Numbered from the stretch's first letter, positions 32,350 through 42,740 are shown. The stretch: DNA of 64,000 bases from Fonsecaea monophora (GCF_001642475.1 NW_019173932.1:124001-188000), one strand, 5' to 3'. The notes: generated by a model from the letters alone, not told the origin. Numbers and translations: made by a program.

Positions 32350-33105
32350 ATGTCACCAAAGCCACTACCGACAGACCTGCCCACTTACACCTTTCGGTCC
32401 GCACGAGATTTTGAGACTTTCCTCGAGCGTGAGCACACCACTGCCCCTGGATGCTATGTTAAGCTCGCGAAGAAGTCGGCCTGCGAGCCGTCGGTTTCGT
32501 CAGCTGAGGCGGTTGAAATAGCTTTATGTTTTGGGTGGATCGACGGCCGTGCAAACGGCTTCGATGAGAACTGGTGGTTGGTGCGATATACTCCGCGCCG
32601 GTCGAAAAGTATTTGGTCCCGAAAGAACGTGAATACGGTGACCAGGCTGGTCCAGGAAGGTAGGATGCGCCCAGCGGGCATTGCTGCCGTTGATGCTGCC
32701 AAAGCGGATGGTCGCTGGGCTCGCGCCTACGACGGGCCAGCAACGATAACTGTATCGGACGATATTGCTGCCGCCCTCGCTGCCGTGCCTGCGGCGTCTT
32801 CTTTCTTCGAATCTCTGAGCAAGTCAGAGCGGTACGCTGTGCTCTGGCGCATACAGACAGCGTCCCCTCAAAATCGAGCGAAGCGGACCGAAGCAATCGT
32901 CCAGATGCTAGCCGGTGGGAATGTACCCGGCCGAACAGTAAAACCCCAAACGCTCCCTAAGGACAGACTAGCCGTGAAGAAGGCGGTGGCGAAAAATTCA
33001 ACAGTGAAGCAAAAGCTGGCTACGGAAGACATACCCACTGGCCAGCCTCTGCCAACGGCAGAATCCAGACAGCCTCGACGTTCTGGGCTGCGGCCACGAA
33101 GCTGA
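32350..33105 (+). CDS. YdeI / OmpD-associated family protein
   Basis: Intronless, 251 residues. The family pattern is clear: TYTFRSARDFETFLERE, PGCYVKLAKK, then AVEIALCFGWIDGRANGFDE, YTPRRSKSIWSRKNVNTVTRL, GRMRPAGIAAVDAAKADGRW, and in the C-terminal half FFESLSKSERYAVLWRIQTA with TEAIVQMLAGG. This family (PF13376/DUF1801-associated, named after bacterial YdeI) is widespread in bacteria and patchy in fungi. The biochemical role is not established; bacterial members have been linked to envelope stress and antimicrobial-peptide tolerance. A basic, disordered C-terminal tail of ~60 residues is an addition relative to bacterial proteins. The absence of introns and the bacterial-type family suggest an old horizontal acquisition. 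Tail-to-tail with the monooxygenase gene. Confidence 0.82.
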   Translation: MSPKPLPTDLPTYTFRSARDFETFLEREHTTAPGCYVKLAKKSACEPSVSSAEAVEIALCFGWIDGRANGFDENWWLVRYTPRRSKSIWSRKNVNTVTRLVQEGRMRPAGIAAVDAAKADGRWARAYDGPATITVSDDIAAALAAVPAASSFFESLSKSERYAVLWRIQTASPQNRAKRTEAIVQMLAGGNVPGRTVKPQTLPKDRLAVKKAVAKNSTVKQKLATEDIPTGQPLPTAESRQPRRSGLRPRS

Positions 33106-33270
33106 AGCACCTACTTTATGGACAAGGCAGGCTGCTAATGAGATTGTCGAGTTTACACCGATGGATTGAACCTTCACTGAACGCTCATGTCCAACAGTGG
33201 CTTCTACCGGATCTTTGCCTCAAACCAGCAATATTTCACCTCGACGCAGAACATCTACCTTCGACCAGTC

Positions 33271-34581
33271 CTATACCCGAACTTGCGTCCATTCTGGAAA
33301 TTCAAGATCCTCTCGCTTTATCGACATCATGTTCCGATCGTCGACGTATTCCCGCAGTGGCAGGTCCTCGAATTGGCTTCGGTTTCCGATGTTCATGCCT
33401 CTTTTCTGGATCAAGCGTGCGTACTCCATGGTTCTTCGCACGAACTCCGCGTGGTCGCCGGTTTTGAGATACTCGACGAGCATGAGGACGTCGAACGCAG
33501 CTTGGCTTGTACTAGCGACGGTGTGCGGCCTGAACCCAGCGAGGGCATCCCCGATAAGCACAACCTTGCCACCATAGAAGTCATTGGTCGGAGTGATCAC
33601 GTCTGTGATACACTGCACAAATGGCTTCTTCGTCTTCTCGACCATCTCGGACATCTGTGGTGGAAGACGGTCTCTGCCGCGCTGTTTGACCATCTCCCAA
33701 GCCTCGGGCCGCATCATTCCAGGTGGGATGGTCAGGCGCCTCCGCTTGCCATCCTTGTCAGTCATCACCTTTTCAAGCTCTTGCTCGCCTTCGGAAAAGT
33801 TTGTGTACCAGACAAAATTCAAAAGTCGTTTTCCCGGCTTCATCGCCCCATCAGTCCCAGGGATGGTGTACGTCAGATTTTGAATGCCTGGAGCATGGAA
33901 GAAAGTAAACCTCTCCACAAATACTTTCCTGGCTTCCTCAGTTGCCTCGTTCTCCGGCACCGTGCCCCTTATCACGCAATAACCTGCATATTTTCGCTCG
34001 ACTTCAGGACACAGTATCTTCCGGATTGTCGAACTTGGCCCATCAGCGCCGACAAGCATATCCCCGACGATCGACACCTTCTCGCCATCAGTCGTATCAT
34101 AGAACACCCTTATCTGACCACCTTCCTCTTGGAAACTTGTCACCGTACAGCCATACCGATAATCGATCCTGCCGTCGCCAGGCTGGGGTCCAGGGACATT
34201 GCAGTATCCACTCTGCTGGTGGTCATAGTTGGCGCGGAGCATGTAATAGCACAAGTCCCAACTTGTCATGGTCTGTTTCATGACTTCCTCATGGACAACT
34301 TTGCCTGATTGATCGAGATACATTCTTTTGTGAGACGTGACGGCGACCGGTCGCTTGCAACGGTCGTAGCGTTCGAAGAAGGAGAGGGTATCGCCTCCCG
34401 CGACAATACCGGCACCTTGGTTCTCGAGCAGGTTCGTTGGGTTGCGTTCCAGAATTGTCGTGTCATAGCCATGCTGCTTGAGCGCTACGCCGGTGAAGAG
34501 GCCACCGAGGGAACCGCCTACAATGATGATGTGTTTGGGTTTGCGTGCTGTGGGGGGACCATTGAGCTGTGACCCTGCCAT
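33271..34581 (-). CDS. FAD-dependent aromatic-ring-type monooxygenase
   Basis: Intronless, 436 residues from MAGSQLNG (34581); the frame is open to an earlier ATG at 34614. The N-terminal Rossmann motif binds FAD (IIIVGGSLGGLFTGVALKQH, then acidic ILERN). The middle has the D-G motif VGADGPSSTIRK, and the C-terminal GD motif is VVLIGDALAGFRPHTVAST. Overall it resembles 2,6-dihydroxypyridine/salicylate-hydroxylase-type flavoprotein monooxygenases (PHBH superfamily) that use NAD(P)H and O2 to hydroxylate aromatic or heteroaromatic rings. No signal or membrane anchor is seen, so cytosolic. No pathway partners lie nearby, so the substrate is unknown. Convergent with the YdeI-type gene, 165 bp between stops. 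Confidence 0.87.
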   Translation of the reverse strand: MAGSQLNGPPTARKPKHIIIVGGSLGGLFTGVALKQHGYDTTILERNPTNLLENQGAGIVAGGDTLSFFERYDRCKRPVAVTSHKRMYLDQSGKVVHEEVMKQTMTSWDLCYYMLRANYDHQQSGYCNVPGPQPGDGRIDYRYGCTVTSFQEEGGQIRVFYDTTDGEKVSIVGDMLVGADGPSSTIRKILCPEVERKYAGYCVIRGTVPENEATEEARKVFVERFTFFHAPGIQNLTYTIPGTDGAMKPGKRLLNFVWYTNFSEGEQELEKVMTDKDGKRRRLTIPPGMMRPEAWEMVKQRGRDRLPPQMSEMVEKTKKPFVQCITDVITPTNDFYGGKVVLIGDALAGFRPHTVASTSQAAFDVLMLVEYLKTGDHAEFVRRTMEYARLIQKRGMNIGNRSQFEDLPLREYVDDRNMMSIKREDLEFPEWTQVRV

Positions 34582-35591
34582 TTTGTTTGTTATCAACCAG
34601 CGGAAGGTTTTCAATATGGTGGAAGAGACGGATGGCAGTATACATGCGAACGCACATGGTTCGAATCATCAAACCTAGAAGAACATTACGTCTCGCATGC
34701 ACTCGCTCCACGGACGCTTGCCGGCCGATGGAGAAAAGCCACATCATCCTCTGTAGGGAGATTGGGCAACTGGGGGAGGAGAAGCAAGTCGACCTTGGGG
34801 AAGTGCTCATCATGATTAGGTTTCGATCAACAGTGATTAGTTGGATCTCCTCAGGGCTCGGTGGAATGGGAATGGGCATTTCAATGATGATCTACAACCC
34901 CGCATGGATCCTGCATCCTTTCCTTCCTAATGAGTTGGTAGTTAGTGGCACCAAGGCCCCGTCGTGCCCAGTCAACCAGTCCAAGTAGTCCAGCCCACAG
35001 CCTTACGAGGCTGTGAAGGGAAAATGCAACCAATACCCCCGAGCAAGGAGGGAGGAGGGAGAAGAGACAGTACCAAGTACGAGTGTCGAGTACGAATCAA
35101 GAACGGGGGTGTAAAAGGAGGGAAAACACCCCAGAATTGGGTGACCCTACTCGGTATATGGGGAGTACTATCACGAGCACATACAGAGGTAGGCAGGTTG
35201 GTAGGCTACCTCTAGAGGGTGAGGTTATGGGGGCAGGGGGGCCGGTTCACCTTAACTAATGTACCTCAGTAATAATAATAATTAATAGGTAAAATCCGCC
35301 CTTTGTTAGACATCTAGGCATTGTCCCCCAAAAGCGGCGACACTGCCGACCAAATCTGGCGGGGACATCTTTCCCTTGCACCGTAAACACCACGCGGCGT
35401 GCACGCCTACAATAACGCGTGGGAGACACAAAGAGCTTTGTCCCCCGCGCCTCGAGATTCCTGCGCCCGTCGATTCGAGGAACCCAAAGTTCCCACCGTT
35501 CGCACGCTCGTGCAAGCCAACCTCCCCTGGAGAATGCACAAAGCGAATCTGCCAGACCAGCCAGGAACTTGCCCCCGATCCCCGCGAAAGT
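34582..35591. promoter_or_regulatory. Divergent upstream region (1 kb)
   Basis: Between the monooxygenase (minus) and the Rad60/Esc2-like gene (plus). Contains short GTACGAGTGTCGAGTACGA-type repeats near 35077-35097 and AT-rich TAATAATAATAATTAATA near 35269-35286. No gene found. Confidence 0.5.
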
Positions 35592-37211
35592 ATGACTAGC
35601 AGTGGCGGCGGCGTGAAAAGGTCCCTGTTCAGCAAGTGCGCTGTAAGGGCTGCGGTACCTGCGGTCACGAATTCGGCCTTGACAGCGGGCGGCGGCGCCG
35701 GATCAATCTTCAGTCGCAATGTCAATTACGAGGACATTGTCCGCGCAGAGAGGGCGCAGCGGGAGAGGAAGGCCGCAAAGGCCAAGGCGCGCAGCGGCGG
35801 GGCAGGGGAAAAGAGGAAGAAGAGCGAGGGTCCTGACGCGAAGAAGCGCAGAATATCCGCAGATGATTGCGACGTTGGGAGCGGTTCGGCGAGTGAAGTT
35901 GAGAAGAGGAAGAAGAAGGATGACAAGGTTCAAAGAAGACCTGTGACGCGCAGCACACCGACGAAGCGGAAGGACTTGTGGGAGGGGCTGGAAGCGTCGC
36001 CAAAGACACGGCCATCTCCACGGTCCAAGGAGGCCGTGAAGAGTACTACTATTTATCTCGACGACGGAGATGGAGAGGAGACCGAAGACGACGATCTGAT
36101 CAAACTCACCCCCGCAAAGCCCAAGAACGCGGGACCTGATCTGTTGACCGAAAAGGACTCGGACGAGGAGGATGAATACCTACGCCTACTGAAGCAGAAG
36201 GCACGCGAAAAGGCTCGACTTCATCGTCAGGGCGGCCAAACGATTCAGAGATCTAGCACTCCGGCTGATCGACAGCCCTCAATTGCCCGCGAAGATATTG
36301 ATCCGAATTCACCTGCCGGTGTGCATTCGCAGGGGACCAGCCGACCAGCTTCGTCTAACTCCGTCCAGGACTTCGAGGCGTCAGCCGCACGCACACACAA
36401 GCCCCCCGAACAAGAAAATGACCCAGAAGTCAAGATCATGATCCAGTCCCAGATCCCCGGTACCAACTCCCTCATCGTCAAGCGCAAGGCATCGCAATCC
36501 CTGAAACAGGTCAAGGAGTTCTGGTGCCGGAAATTCGACCTCGAAGACTCGGTCGCCAGGCAAGTCTTCTTCACGTGGAAAGGGACGAGACTGTTCGACT
36601 CGACGACGATGCGCGGCATCATTCGGGGCTTGAAGAAGGATTACCACCGCCAGCAGCGACCACGAAGTTTAAGCCTGGGCATTGAGGATGTGGAGGAGAA
36701 CGGTGACGGGGATGCTGGATACGACTCCAGCAGCGCCAAGGATCCCAGTGGAGGGCACATCATGCTTGAAGCCATGACGCCCGAGCTCTACGACCAGAGG
36801 CTACGCGACAAAGACCGTCTTCGACAACGACAACGATCGCTACTCACTTCCTCAGCCGATGGAAGCGATGATGAGGACGAGGGCGGAGGCGACGCAGACC
36901 AGGAGGGAAGAGAGCACGACACAGAAGCTGCAAGAGCTCCCTTGCGAACGGCGGCGGCAGCAGCAGTAGCAGAAAGAGACAAAGGTGCGATCGTCATCCG
37001 ACTGGTAAGCAAGGACCTGGAACCCATGCAGCTACGGGTGCGGCCGAACACCACGATCGGCAAGATCATGCGCGGGTTCGCGGCGACGAGGAAAGTCGAC
37101 GAAGCAAAGACGCCGTGGTTGATTTTCGACGGCGAAAGACTCGACAAAGAGAGCACAGTCGAAGAAGTCGGCTTTGAGGACGAGGACGAAGTCGAGGTTA
37201 GTATTCGGTGA
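35592..37211 (+). CDS. Rad60/Esc2/NIP45-like protein with SUMO-like domains
   Basis: Intronless, 539 residues from MTSSGGGVKRSLFSK (35592). The frame is open 216 bases further upstream, but those residues look like leader. The N-terminus KRSLFSK and a nearby FSRNVNYEDIVRAE are family-typical. A long Lys/Arg/Glu-rich disordered part carries short acidic patches of SUMO-interacting type (TIYLDDGDGEE, DDLIKLTP). Two ubiquitin-like domains follow: SLD1 at about 280-365 (MIQSQIPGTNSLIVKR..., VFFTWKGTRLFDSTTM) and the C-terminal SLD2 at about 462-539 (IVIRLVSKDLEPMQLRVRP, TPWLIFDGERLDKESTV), ending without a di-Gly. RENi-family proteins help recombination repair and SUMO-dependent genome stability in the nucleus. 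Confidence 0.85.
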   Translation: MTSSGGGVKRSLFSKCAVRAAVPAVTNSALTAGGGAGSIFSRNVNYEDIVRAERAQRERKAAKAKARSGGAGEKRKKSEGPDAKKRRISADDCDVGSGSASEVEKRKKKDDKVQRRPVTRSTPTKRKDLWEGLEASPKTRPSPRSKEAVKSTTIYLDDGDGEETEDDDLIKLTPAKPKNAGPDLLTEKDSDEEDEYLRLLKQKAREKARLHRQGGQTIQRSSTPADRQPSIAREDIDPNSPAGVHSQGTSRPASSNSVQDFEASAARTHKPPEQENDPEVKIMIQSQIPGTNSLIVKRKASQSLKQVKEFWCRKFDLEDSVARQVFFTWKGTRLFDSTTMRGIIRGLKKDYHRQQRPRSLSLGIEDVEENGDGDAGYDSSSAKDPSGGHIMLEAMTPELYDQRLRDKDRLRQRQRSLLTSSADGSDDEDEGGGDADQEGREHDTEAARAPLRTAAAAAVAERDKGAIVIRLVSKDLEPMQLRVRPNTTIGKIMRGFAATRKVDEAKTPWLIFDGERLDKESTVEEVGFEDEDEVEVSIR

Positions 37212-38219
37212 TTGGGGGAATCTTTCATCACAGTGGCTGCTGGTCCATCTACACATGTAGAAGTTGTAATTGAGGAGAGGGAGACATGATTGACGTGAGA
37301 TGTGGGCGTAATGTGGGAATGGGAAGGGGGAATTGATCACTGGAGTGGCCTCCCTAGGCGTAGGTCTCTGGCCTCTAGACTCCCCCAGACAGATCCATCA
37401 AGAGTAGGTGAGCGAAAACACTGTAGGGCATGCCACTCACTAAGCCAGGCAGAGTGCTGGCACTCCCAACGACGAGGAGTCTACGCATTTTCATTATTGC
37501 ATTGAATTGCATCACCCTGCTTCAATCTTCATGAGATCACTGGAATTGAAATCGTGCGTTCGTGGCAGAAACAAGGTCGCATGCACGCAAGACTCCTCTT
37601 CATACGGGTAGGCAGGTTACGCAGGGCAGGTAGTAAAAGGCAGGGAAGGGCAGAGCGAGCGAAACAAAACTTGTCTTCTGAACCGCCACGCAAGAAGTGG
37701 GAAGAAAAATGGTTCCAGGGAAAGCCGGCGGAACGGGGTTTTTGGTTCTTTTCTTTTGCATGGTATTTTTCGTTTCTGCTTCAAAGATCAAGCCAAGGTT
37801 GAGGAAGTAAGGTTGTCGTCTCAACCTGTAACCTGCTGAGGCTACAGGTCTCGCAACCCTGGGAGACCTTGATCGCTGGTTGGATTGCCGGCCGGTAGAA
37901 TGGCTAGTCAGCTAGCTGATCAACCAGACAGACAACCAACCAACCAGCCAGCCAGCCTCGAAGGAGCAGATTTCCTCGTGTTCAACAGCGCCGTAAAATG
38001 CTTTTTTTGCCCATCTCTCGGAAACTGTTTGGTCTCTGGTTGATCGGCAAACATCCCGCCCACCCAATGGTCTTATCCTTCCCCAGCCTCGAGAGGTCTT
38101 GTGCCTCGACAGTCGACTCCGTTCATCCCTCTCCCCATCACTTTACAACTCTCTCATCTCCGTCGTCAAAGAGCATTTGTGCCCAATAGTAGAACCAGGG
38201 TAGAAAATGTTGGCGATGT
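37212..38219. other. Convergent intergenic region (1 kb)
   Basis: Lies between the stops of the Rad60-like gene (plus) and RPL36 (minus). Contains a CAACCAACCAACCAGCCAGCCAGCC-like imperfect tetranucleotide stretch near 37932-37957 (described, not copied in full register) and no gene. Confidence 0.5.
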
Positions 38220-38983
38220 TTAATGGGCCCCAGTTCTTCTCGCCTCGGCGATGACACGCTGCAGCTCGTCGACCTTTCTCTTCGCACGGCCGAAGGTACC
38301 GAGCTATACAATGACACAAAACGTTAGCTTTCTAGGGATCTTGGGATTTTGTTGCCTGTTTGCATTCCACACAAGTTCCAGGTCCAACAGTAACAGTGTG
38401 AACAGGAAAACTCGCAGCGCAAGGCTGGGATTCCAGGACGTGTAATCTCCACAGAAAGACTTCTTGTGTGTAATACAGCGAGCGACAGGGATGGTATTGT
38501 AGGTCGAAACGTACCCGCTTCTTGGCCAACTTTCTCGCACGCTTGTCCTTGCTGTTCCTCAACAATTCAATGACACGTCGCTCGTACGGTGCCAGGCCGG
38601 CGACTTCCTTGACGATTTCGCGGACGAAGGCGGTGCGCTTGCTGAGGGCGCCCTTGCGCCGGGAGATCCGAGGCTTGTTGGTGATGGGTGTGACTTTCTG
38701 TGTGAGAGGGAAAAAATGACATATTAGTATCCTTGCTTGTTTGCGGATGCTGGCATTGATCTGGGTTGAAAGGGGAAATGTCGAGTTCGGCCTCCTTCTC
38801 GTCACCATCCTCCTCCTCGCCGTCTGTTAAAAACATCCGTGGTGTACCATATTTTTTTGTCGATTGGAGGAGGCCGACCTGAAAGAGGGGGTTGGGTCTA
38901 CACGGCCAGGGAAAGAGAATACTCACATGGCCCTTGTTCAAGCCGACAATGATGCCGGACTTCTCAGTGCGTTCTTTCGCCAT
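38220..38983 (-). CDS. RPL36: 60S ribosomal protein L36 (eL36)
   Basis: Three exons: 38983-38927, 38697-38515 and 38303-38220, giving 107 residues, all joints in phase 0. It starts MAKERTEKSGIIVGLNKGH, continues KVTPITNKPRISRRKGALSK, then the invariant core RTAFVREIVKEVAGLAPYER and RVIELLRNSKDKRARKLAKK, and ends LGTFGRAKRKVDELQ...RTGAH. It is a structural protein of the cytosolic large ribosomal subunit. Two introns near the 5' half, the first about 229 bp, are typical for fungal ribosomal-protein genes. Length and sequence are normal. Confidence 0.97.
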
Positions 38984-39310
38984 CTTGAACGGTCTGATGA
39001 GTTGGCGAAAGCGAGACTGAGGAATAAGCTGGAGGCAGTGAGGGTTCGTTGGTGTGCAAATTGATTTCTGGGCGCAGTTTGGCTGCAACTTTTCGCATTC
39101 AAGGTGGACGGAAAGTTTGCCGAATGTGTGGGCTCCGAATTAGGAATGGCGCCACGTAGTCTTGGCATTACCTTGGGCTCCGCTGCGAGTGAGGCATCAC
39201 TGTGTCTCCAACTACCTCATATTTGGATCTGATACTCACTTCAACGCCAATTTCTATCGTTGTAAATTGGAAGACTCAACCTCGAGCCCAGATGACCTCT
39301 GCAAGGGGAG
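38984..39310. promoter_or_regulatory. RPL36 promoter region
   Basis: Upstream of RPL36 and downstream of the M20 peptidase stop codon (both minus). No specific ribosomal-protein promoter motif could be assigned with confidence. Confidence 0.5.
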
Positions 39311-40696
39311 TTACAGTTTCAACGCGTGCGTCACTAATCTCTTGTATCCCTCCAACGCCTCCTCCATATCCCCCACTGTAAGCCCCTCGTCCCTGCCATG
39401 GGCGACAAGAATACTCCCCGGCCCGTAGAGATACTTCTTGACCCCTTCCTCGACATCCAGATTCGGCACATCCGTCCCGTAGTTCACCGTGATCGTTTCG
39501 AAACCATCCACGTCTGCATCCAATGGTATGGGCCCGTATCCTTGAGAGAACTGCATTTCCAACAAGCCCTCGGGGTCAGCCTTCCGCACCGCGTCCGTGA
39601 CTATTCTGCGGACGTCCGGGACAGTTCCCCCTGCGAGCCTGAAGGTCACGTCGGCCATGGCAAACTCGGGGACGACGTTGCCCGCCACACCTCCCTGCAT
39701 GAATCCAACATTCACCGTAGACTTGCCGTACTTGTCGCTCCTGGGCAGTCCGCCCTCCTCCTCGGGTGTATCTCCCAATCCATCAAGAGCCACGAGTGCG
39801 GGTAGGATCATACTATTGGCACTCCTCCCAAGCCATGGATAACCGCTGTGCGCGGCTTTACCACGTGCGCGTAGAGAGAGCATCTCAATCCCCTTGTGGC
39901 CGGTCGCTAGCTTGCCCTCCGTGGGTTCACCGAAGAGGATTGCTTTGTAGTCGTCGCGGGTGTCTTTGTAGAGCTTCGACGAGGAGAAGTGGCGCATGCC
40001 GTCGCCCCTATTTTCCTCACCTACCACAAACAGCAGCGCAAGGTCCGAGGGGGAGACGGACGTGGAAATGGCGGGGTCCGCGAGCAGGTCCAACGCGGCT
40101 TGGATTTGAACAGCCACGCAAGCTTTGTCGTCGACCGTCCCGCGACCGGAGATGAGTATATCCTTGCGCGAGAACGATGTCGTAAAGCCAGAGTCGTCAC
40201 CCTTTGTGGGGATAGACAGCGAGTACGGGATATGCGGCGGGACCGTGTCAATATGCGACGTCAAGAGTACCTTTGGCAGCCTTCGTTCCCGCCCCGCAGA
40301 CGCAACGGAGCGTCCATACTGCGCAACATCCGGGTAGGCATAGATGTTGAACCTCTCCTTTGTGCTGCTGCTTGTCGAACCCAGTGCCGACGGCGACGGC
40401 ACACTCTGCGTAAGCACCGTAAAGTTGTGCGCTTCCAGAATCGAGACAAGGAGCTTCCCCACCGCCGCCTCGTTATCCGAAATTGATTCGACTTCACAAA
40501 TGGCACGATGCAGCGACAACAAGGGCGAAGTAGCTATCACATCCGAGAGCTCGCCATGATCGAGAGTGTGACCGCCTAGAGCTAAAGACGGCTGTTGTAT
40601 CGCATGTTGTTGATCCTGCACGGGGGCGACCAAGGCGCGGGAGGGGAGTGTATAGACTGGGAGCAAAGCCAATGCAAAGCGTTGGACTAGCTTCAT
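39311..40696 (-). CDS. Secreted M20-family metallopeptidase (carboxypeptidase type)
   Basis: Intronless, 461 residues. It has an N-terminal hydrophobic signal (MKLVQRFALALLPVYTLPSRA). The M20 metal-binding residues are in place: His and Asp in LLTSHIDTVPPH, bridging Asp in GRGTVDDKACVAVQ, the Glu pair in VVGEENRGDGM, an acidic ligand in FGEPTEGKLATGHKG, and the last His in ILVAHGRDEG. The dimerisation domain lies between (KAAHSGYP...RSANSMI). It belongs with fungal proteins annotated as peptidase M20 domain-containing or ArgE/DapE/ACY1/CPG2-like. It probably acts in the vacuole or outside the cell on small peptides or N-acyl amino acids; the exact substrate is not evident. The 292-bp gap to SAD1 holds no feature. 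Confidence 0.88.
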   Translation of the reverse strand: MKLVQRFALALLPVYTLPSRALVAPVQDQQHAIQQPSLALGGHTLDHGELSDVIATSPLLSLHRAICEVESISDNEAAVGKLLVSILEAHNFTVLTQSVPSPSALGSTSSSTKERFNIYAYPDVAQYGRSVASAGRERRLPKVLLTSHIDTVPPHIPYSLSIPTKGDDSGFTTSFSRKDILISGRGTVDDKACVAVQIQAALDLLADPAISTSVSPSDLALLFVVGEENRGDGMRHFSSSKLYKDTRDDYKAILFGEPTEGKLATGHKGIEMLSLRARGKAAHSGYPWLGRSANSMILPALVALDGLGDTPEEEGGLPRSDKYGKSTVNVGFMQGGVAGNVVPEFAMADVTFRLAGGTVPDVRRIVTDAVRKADPEGLLEMQFSQGYGPIPLDADVDGFETITVNYGTDVPNLDVEEGVKKYLYGPGSILVAHGRDEGLTVGDMEEALEGYKRLVTHALKL

Positions 40697-40988
40697 GACT
40701 TTCAGCCAACGTCGACACCTTCACTTATAAGCACATGAGATGCAATGACGAGATTTGCTTGATGGTGTCGAAATGAAGAGAGGTCGATAAGAGCTGCGAA
40801 TAGACTAGATCGCCGTTTGATCCTCTTCTGCCGCTCCACCGCAGGTCACGAAATCGCGGATCTCACCGCTGGCCAGAAGTAATTAGCTACGACAAGCTAC
40901 ATGCACCTAAAGTCGGACATGTCATTTCCTTTTGGAATAAAATAAAACTGGGAGCTGATAAAATCTTTCAATTCAAGACCGTCGTGGT

Positions 40989-42740
40989 TCAACCTTGAGT
41001 TTTCACTCCATTCGTTGCCTTGGCCTTCTTCTTTTCTCTCCGTCGTTCCCATACCATCAGGTAACCCTCTCTCGTGAAAAGCGTTTCAGATTCTGCTCGT
41101 TCGAGCCAGAGATCTTGTATTTCCAGCCATTCCGGGAGATCAGTTCGCTGAGCATATGCAACAGCCTTGTCCCTCAATTGAACCTTCCATGCCACTTTCT
41201 GACCCTCGGCCCCAGCAGCTTTGTTCGCGGCGTCGGCGGCATTAGTATCTTCACCACCAGCACTAGAAATCGATGTCGTATCCAAAATAATGTTTGCAAC
41301 CATGTCGTAAAGGATTGGCTCCCCGGGTGGGTGGACTGCCGGGTTAGGTTCGACGTAAGGTGACATGTCCAGCCCTCGGGGAGAAGGAAATGTCACAATG
41401 GTCGGGTTCCTCTCGGAAACAAATTTATTCCGACTGAATCGCTTGATATGGAATAGAAGGTAGGGCGGAAGGGGGTGTAGAAGTCGATGTCGCAGTCGAT
41501 GAGCCGCTCTCTCCATGGCATTCAGCCCGTTGTATTTCTGTAACAGGGTGGTCAGAGGGACTTGAGGGATGATATTCTTGGATTCGACCGCATCTCGAAA
41601 GAGCGGCACTGGAGGGAGATCTAGCGTCAAGATGAGGAACGGATGCATGTCCGTCTTGATGTTAGACGACTCTTCAAATCTGAGTCGATCGCCCGTCGTA
41701 TCGGATTTCGCTGTGATTTCTTGTGACTCAACGCGCAATTTCCCTTGAAAACACTTGTAGATGGGTGATGAGAGCGGCTTGCGGGAACCTCCTAACGTAC
41801 TGTGCAGGTTGTTGAGGAGCCACGCGAGCAAATCCACAGGATCAGATTGGTGTGTCAGAGTAAATCTTTTCGACGATCGCAGGGCAATCTCCTGCAATAG
41901 TTCGTGCGGCGAGACGTGAGATCGAAACGCCCTTGGGTTCCAAAGCTTGCGGACCAGCGTGCTGAAGCGCACTGGTAACTGCGACGCCGTGTGTGGAAAC
42001 TCTTGCAGGAGGAAGAAATCCCTCAAGGGCGAGATATGTGCCAACGCCTGCACAACAACATTGAGATAGTCGTTGGCTTTGATGTTGTTCATTCCCATAA
42101 AACCTGGCCTGTACCTCTTGTGGGCAAGATCTGTTGACTCCTTCGGATCCTTGTCTAGCATTTTGACCTCCTCTTCCGTGTATTTTGGATCCACCACGTA
42201 CTTGATATCGTCCAAACTCTTGTTGTGCACCTCATAGCCCTCGGGCAGGACGTAGACCTTCTTCGTTTCCATGTTGATGAAGACATGATGATCGACTTCG
42301 AGCGCGTGCAAATAGGCGTGAGACTTTGGGCCTCGCCCTTGGAAGTATTTGCCGCATACCAGGCAGGCGTAGACATTGATGTTGGAGAGGGTAACGGAGC
42401 AGAGTTTCTCAAAGTCGAAATCGAGCAAGGATCGATTGATGGTGTCAAGATAGAGATCGTCGTAGCCTTCTGCGGGAGCATTTTGTCGCAGGGGCGCAAC
42501 CGGTAACCGATCGTCTTCCACATCTGATTCGACTTCTTCTTCCTCCCCTTGGTCCCCTGTCATCTTCTCAAAGACACCGGCGCCATTTGTAGGTTGAGCG
42601 TCTCGGCTTTGAGAAGTATCCAGACCACCATGCGCACGTGGCTCTTCCTCTAGCACATCTTCAACACGCGCTTTCTTGCTTGCCGGGGATGCGCTGACGA
42701 GAACGCCCTCCAAGGGCTCTTCTGATTTTCGTTTTGACAT
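40989..42740 (-). CDS. SAD1: Tri-snRNP pseudo-deubiquitinase SAD1 / USP39
   Basis: Intronless, 583 residues from MSKRKSEEPLEG (42740); the longer frame to 42902 is leader. A basic/acidic N-terminus (~90 residues) is followed by a UBP-type zinc finger (about 105-190: VYACLVCGKYFQGRGPKSHA with following His residues) and a USP-fold domain (about 210-565). The position of the USP catalytic Cys reads GMNNIKANDYLNVVVQAL, with Asp where active enzymes have Cys, and the catalytic-His region reads YDMVANI. This matches the inactive USP39/Sad1 group, which stabilises the U4/U6.U5 tri-snRNP during pre-mRNA splicing in the nucleus. Length and order are normal for the family. Confidence 0.93.
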   Translation of the reverse strand: MSKRKSEEPLEGVLVSASPASKKARVEDVLEEEPRAHGGLDTSQSRDAQPTNGAGVFEKMTGDQGEEEEVESDVEDDRLPVAPLRQNAPAEGYDDLYLDTINRSLLDFDFEKLCSVTLSNINVYACLVCGKYFQGRGPKSHAYLHALEVDHHVFINMETKKVYVLPEGYEVHNKSLDDIKYVVDPKYTEEEVKMLDKDPKESTDLAHKRYRPGFMGMNNIKANDYLNVVVQALAHISPLRDFFLLQEFPHTASQLPVRFSTLVRKLWNPRAFRSHVSPHELLQEIALRSSKRFTLTHQSDPVDLLAWLLNNLHSTLGGSRKPLSSPIYKCFQGKLRVESQEITAKSDTTGDRLRFEESSNIKTDMHPFLILTLDLPPVPLFRDAVESKNIIPQVPLTTLLQKYNGLNAMERAAHRLRHRLLHPLPPYLLFHIKRFSRNKFVSERNPTIVTFPSPRGLDMSPYVEPNPAVHPPGEPILYDMVANIILDTTSISSAGGEDTNAADAANKAAGAEGQKVAWKVQLRDKAVAYAQRTDLPEWLEIQDLWLERAESETLFTREGYLMVWERRREKKKAKATNGVKTQG

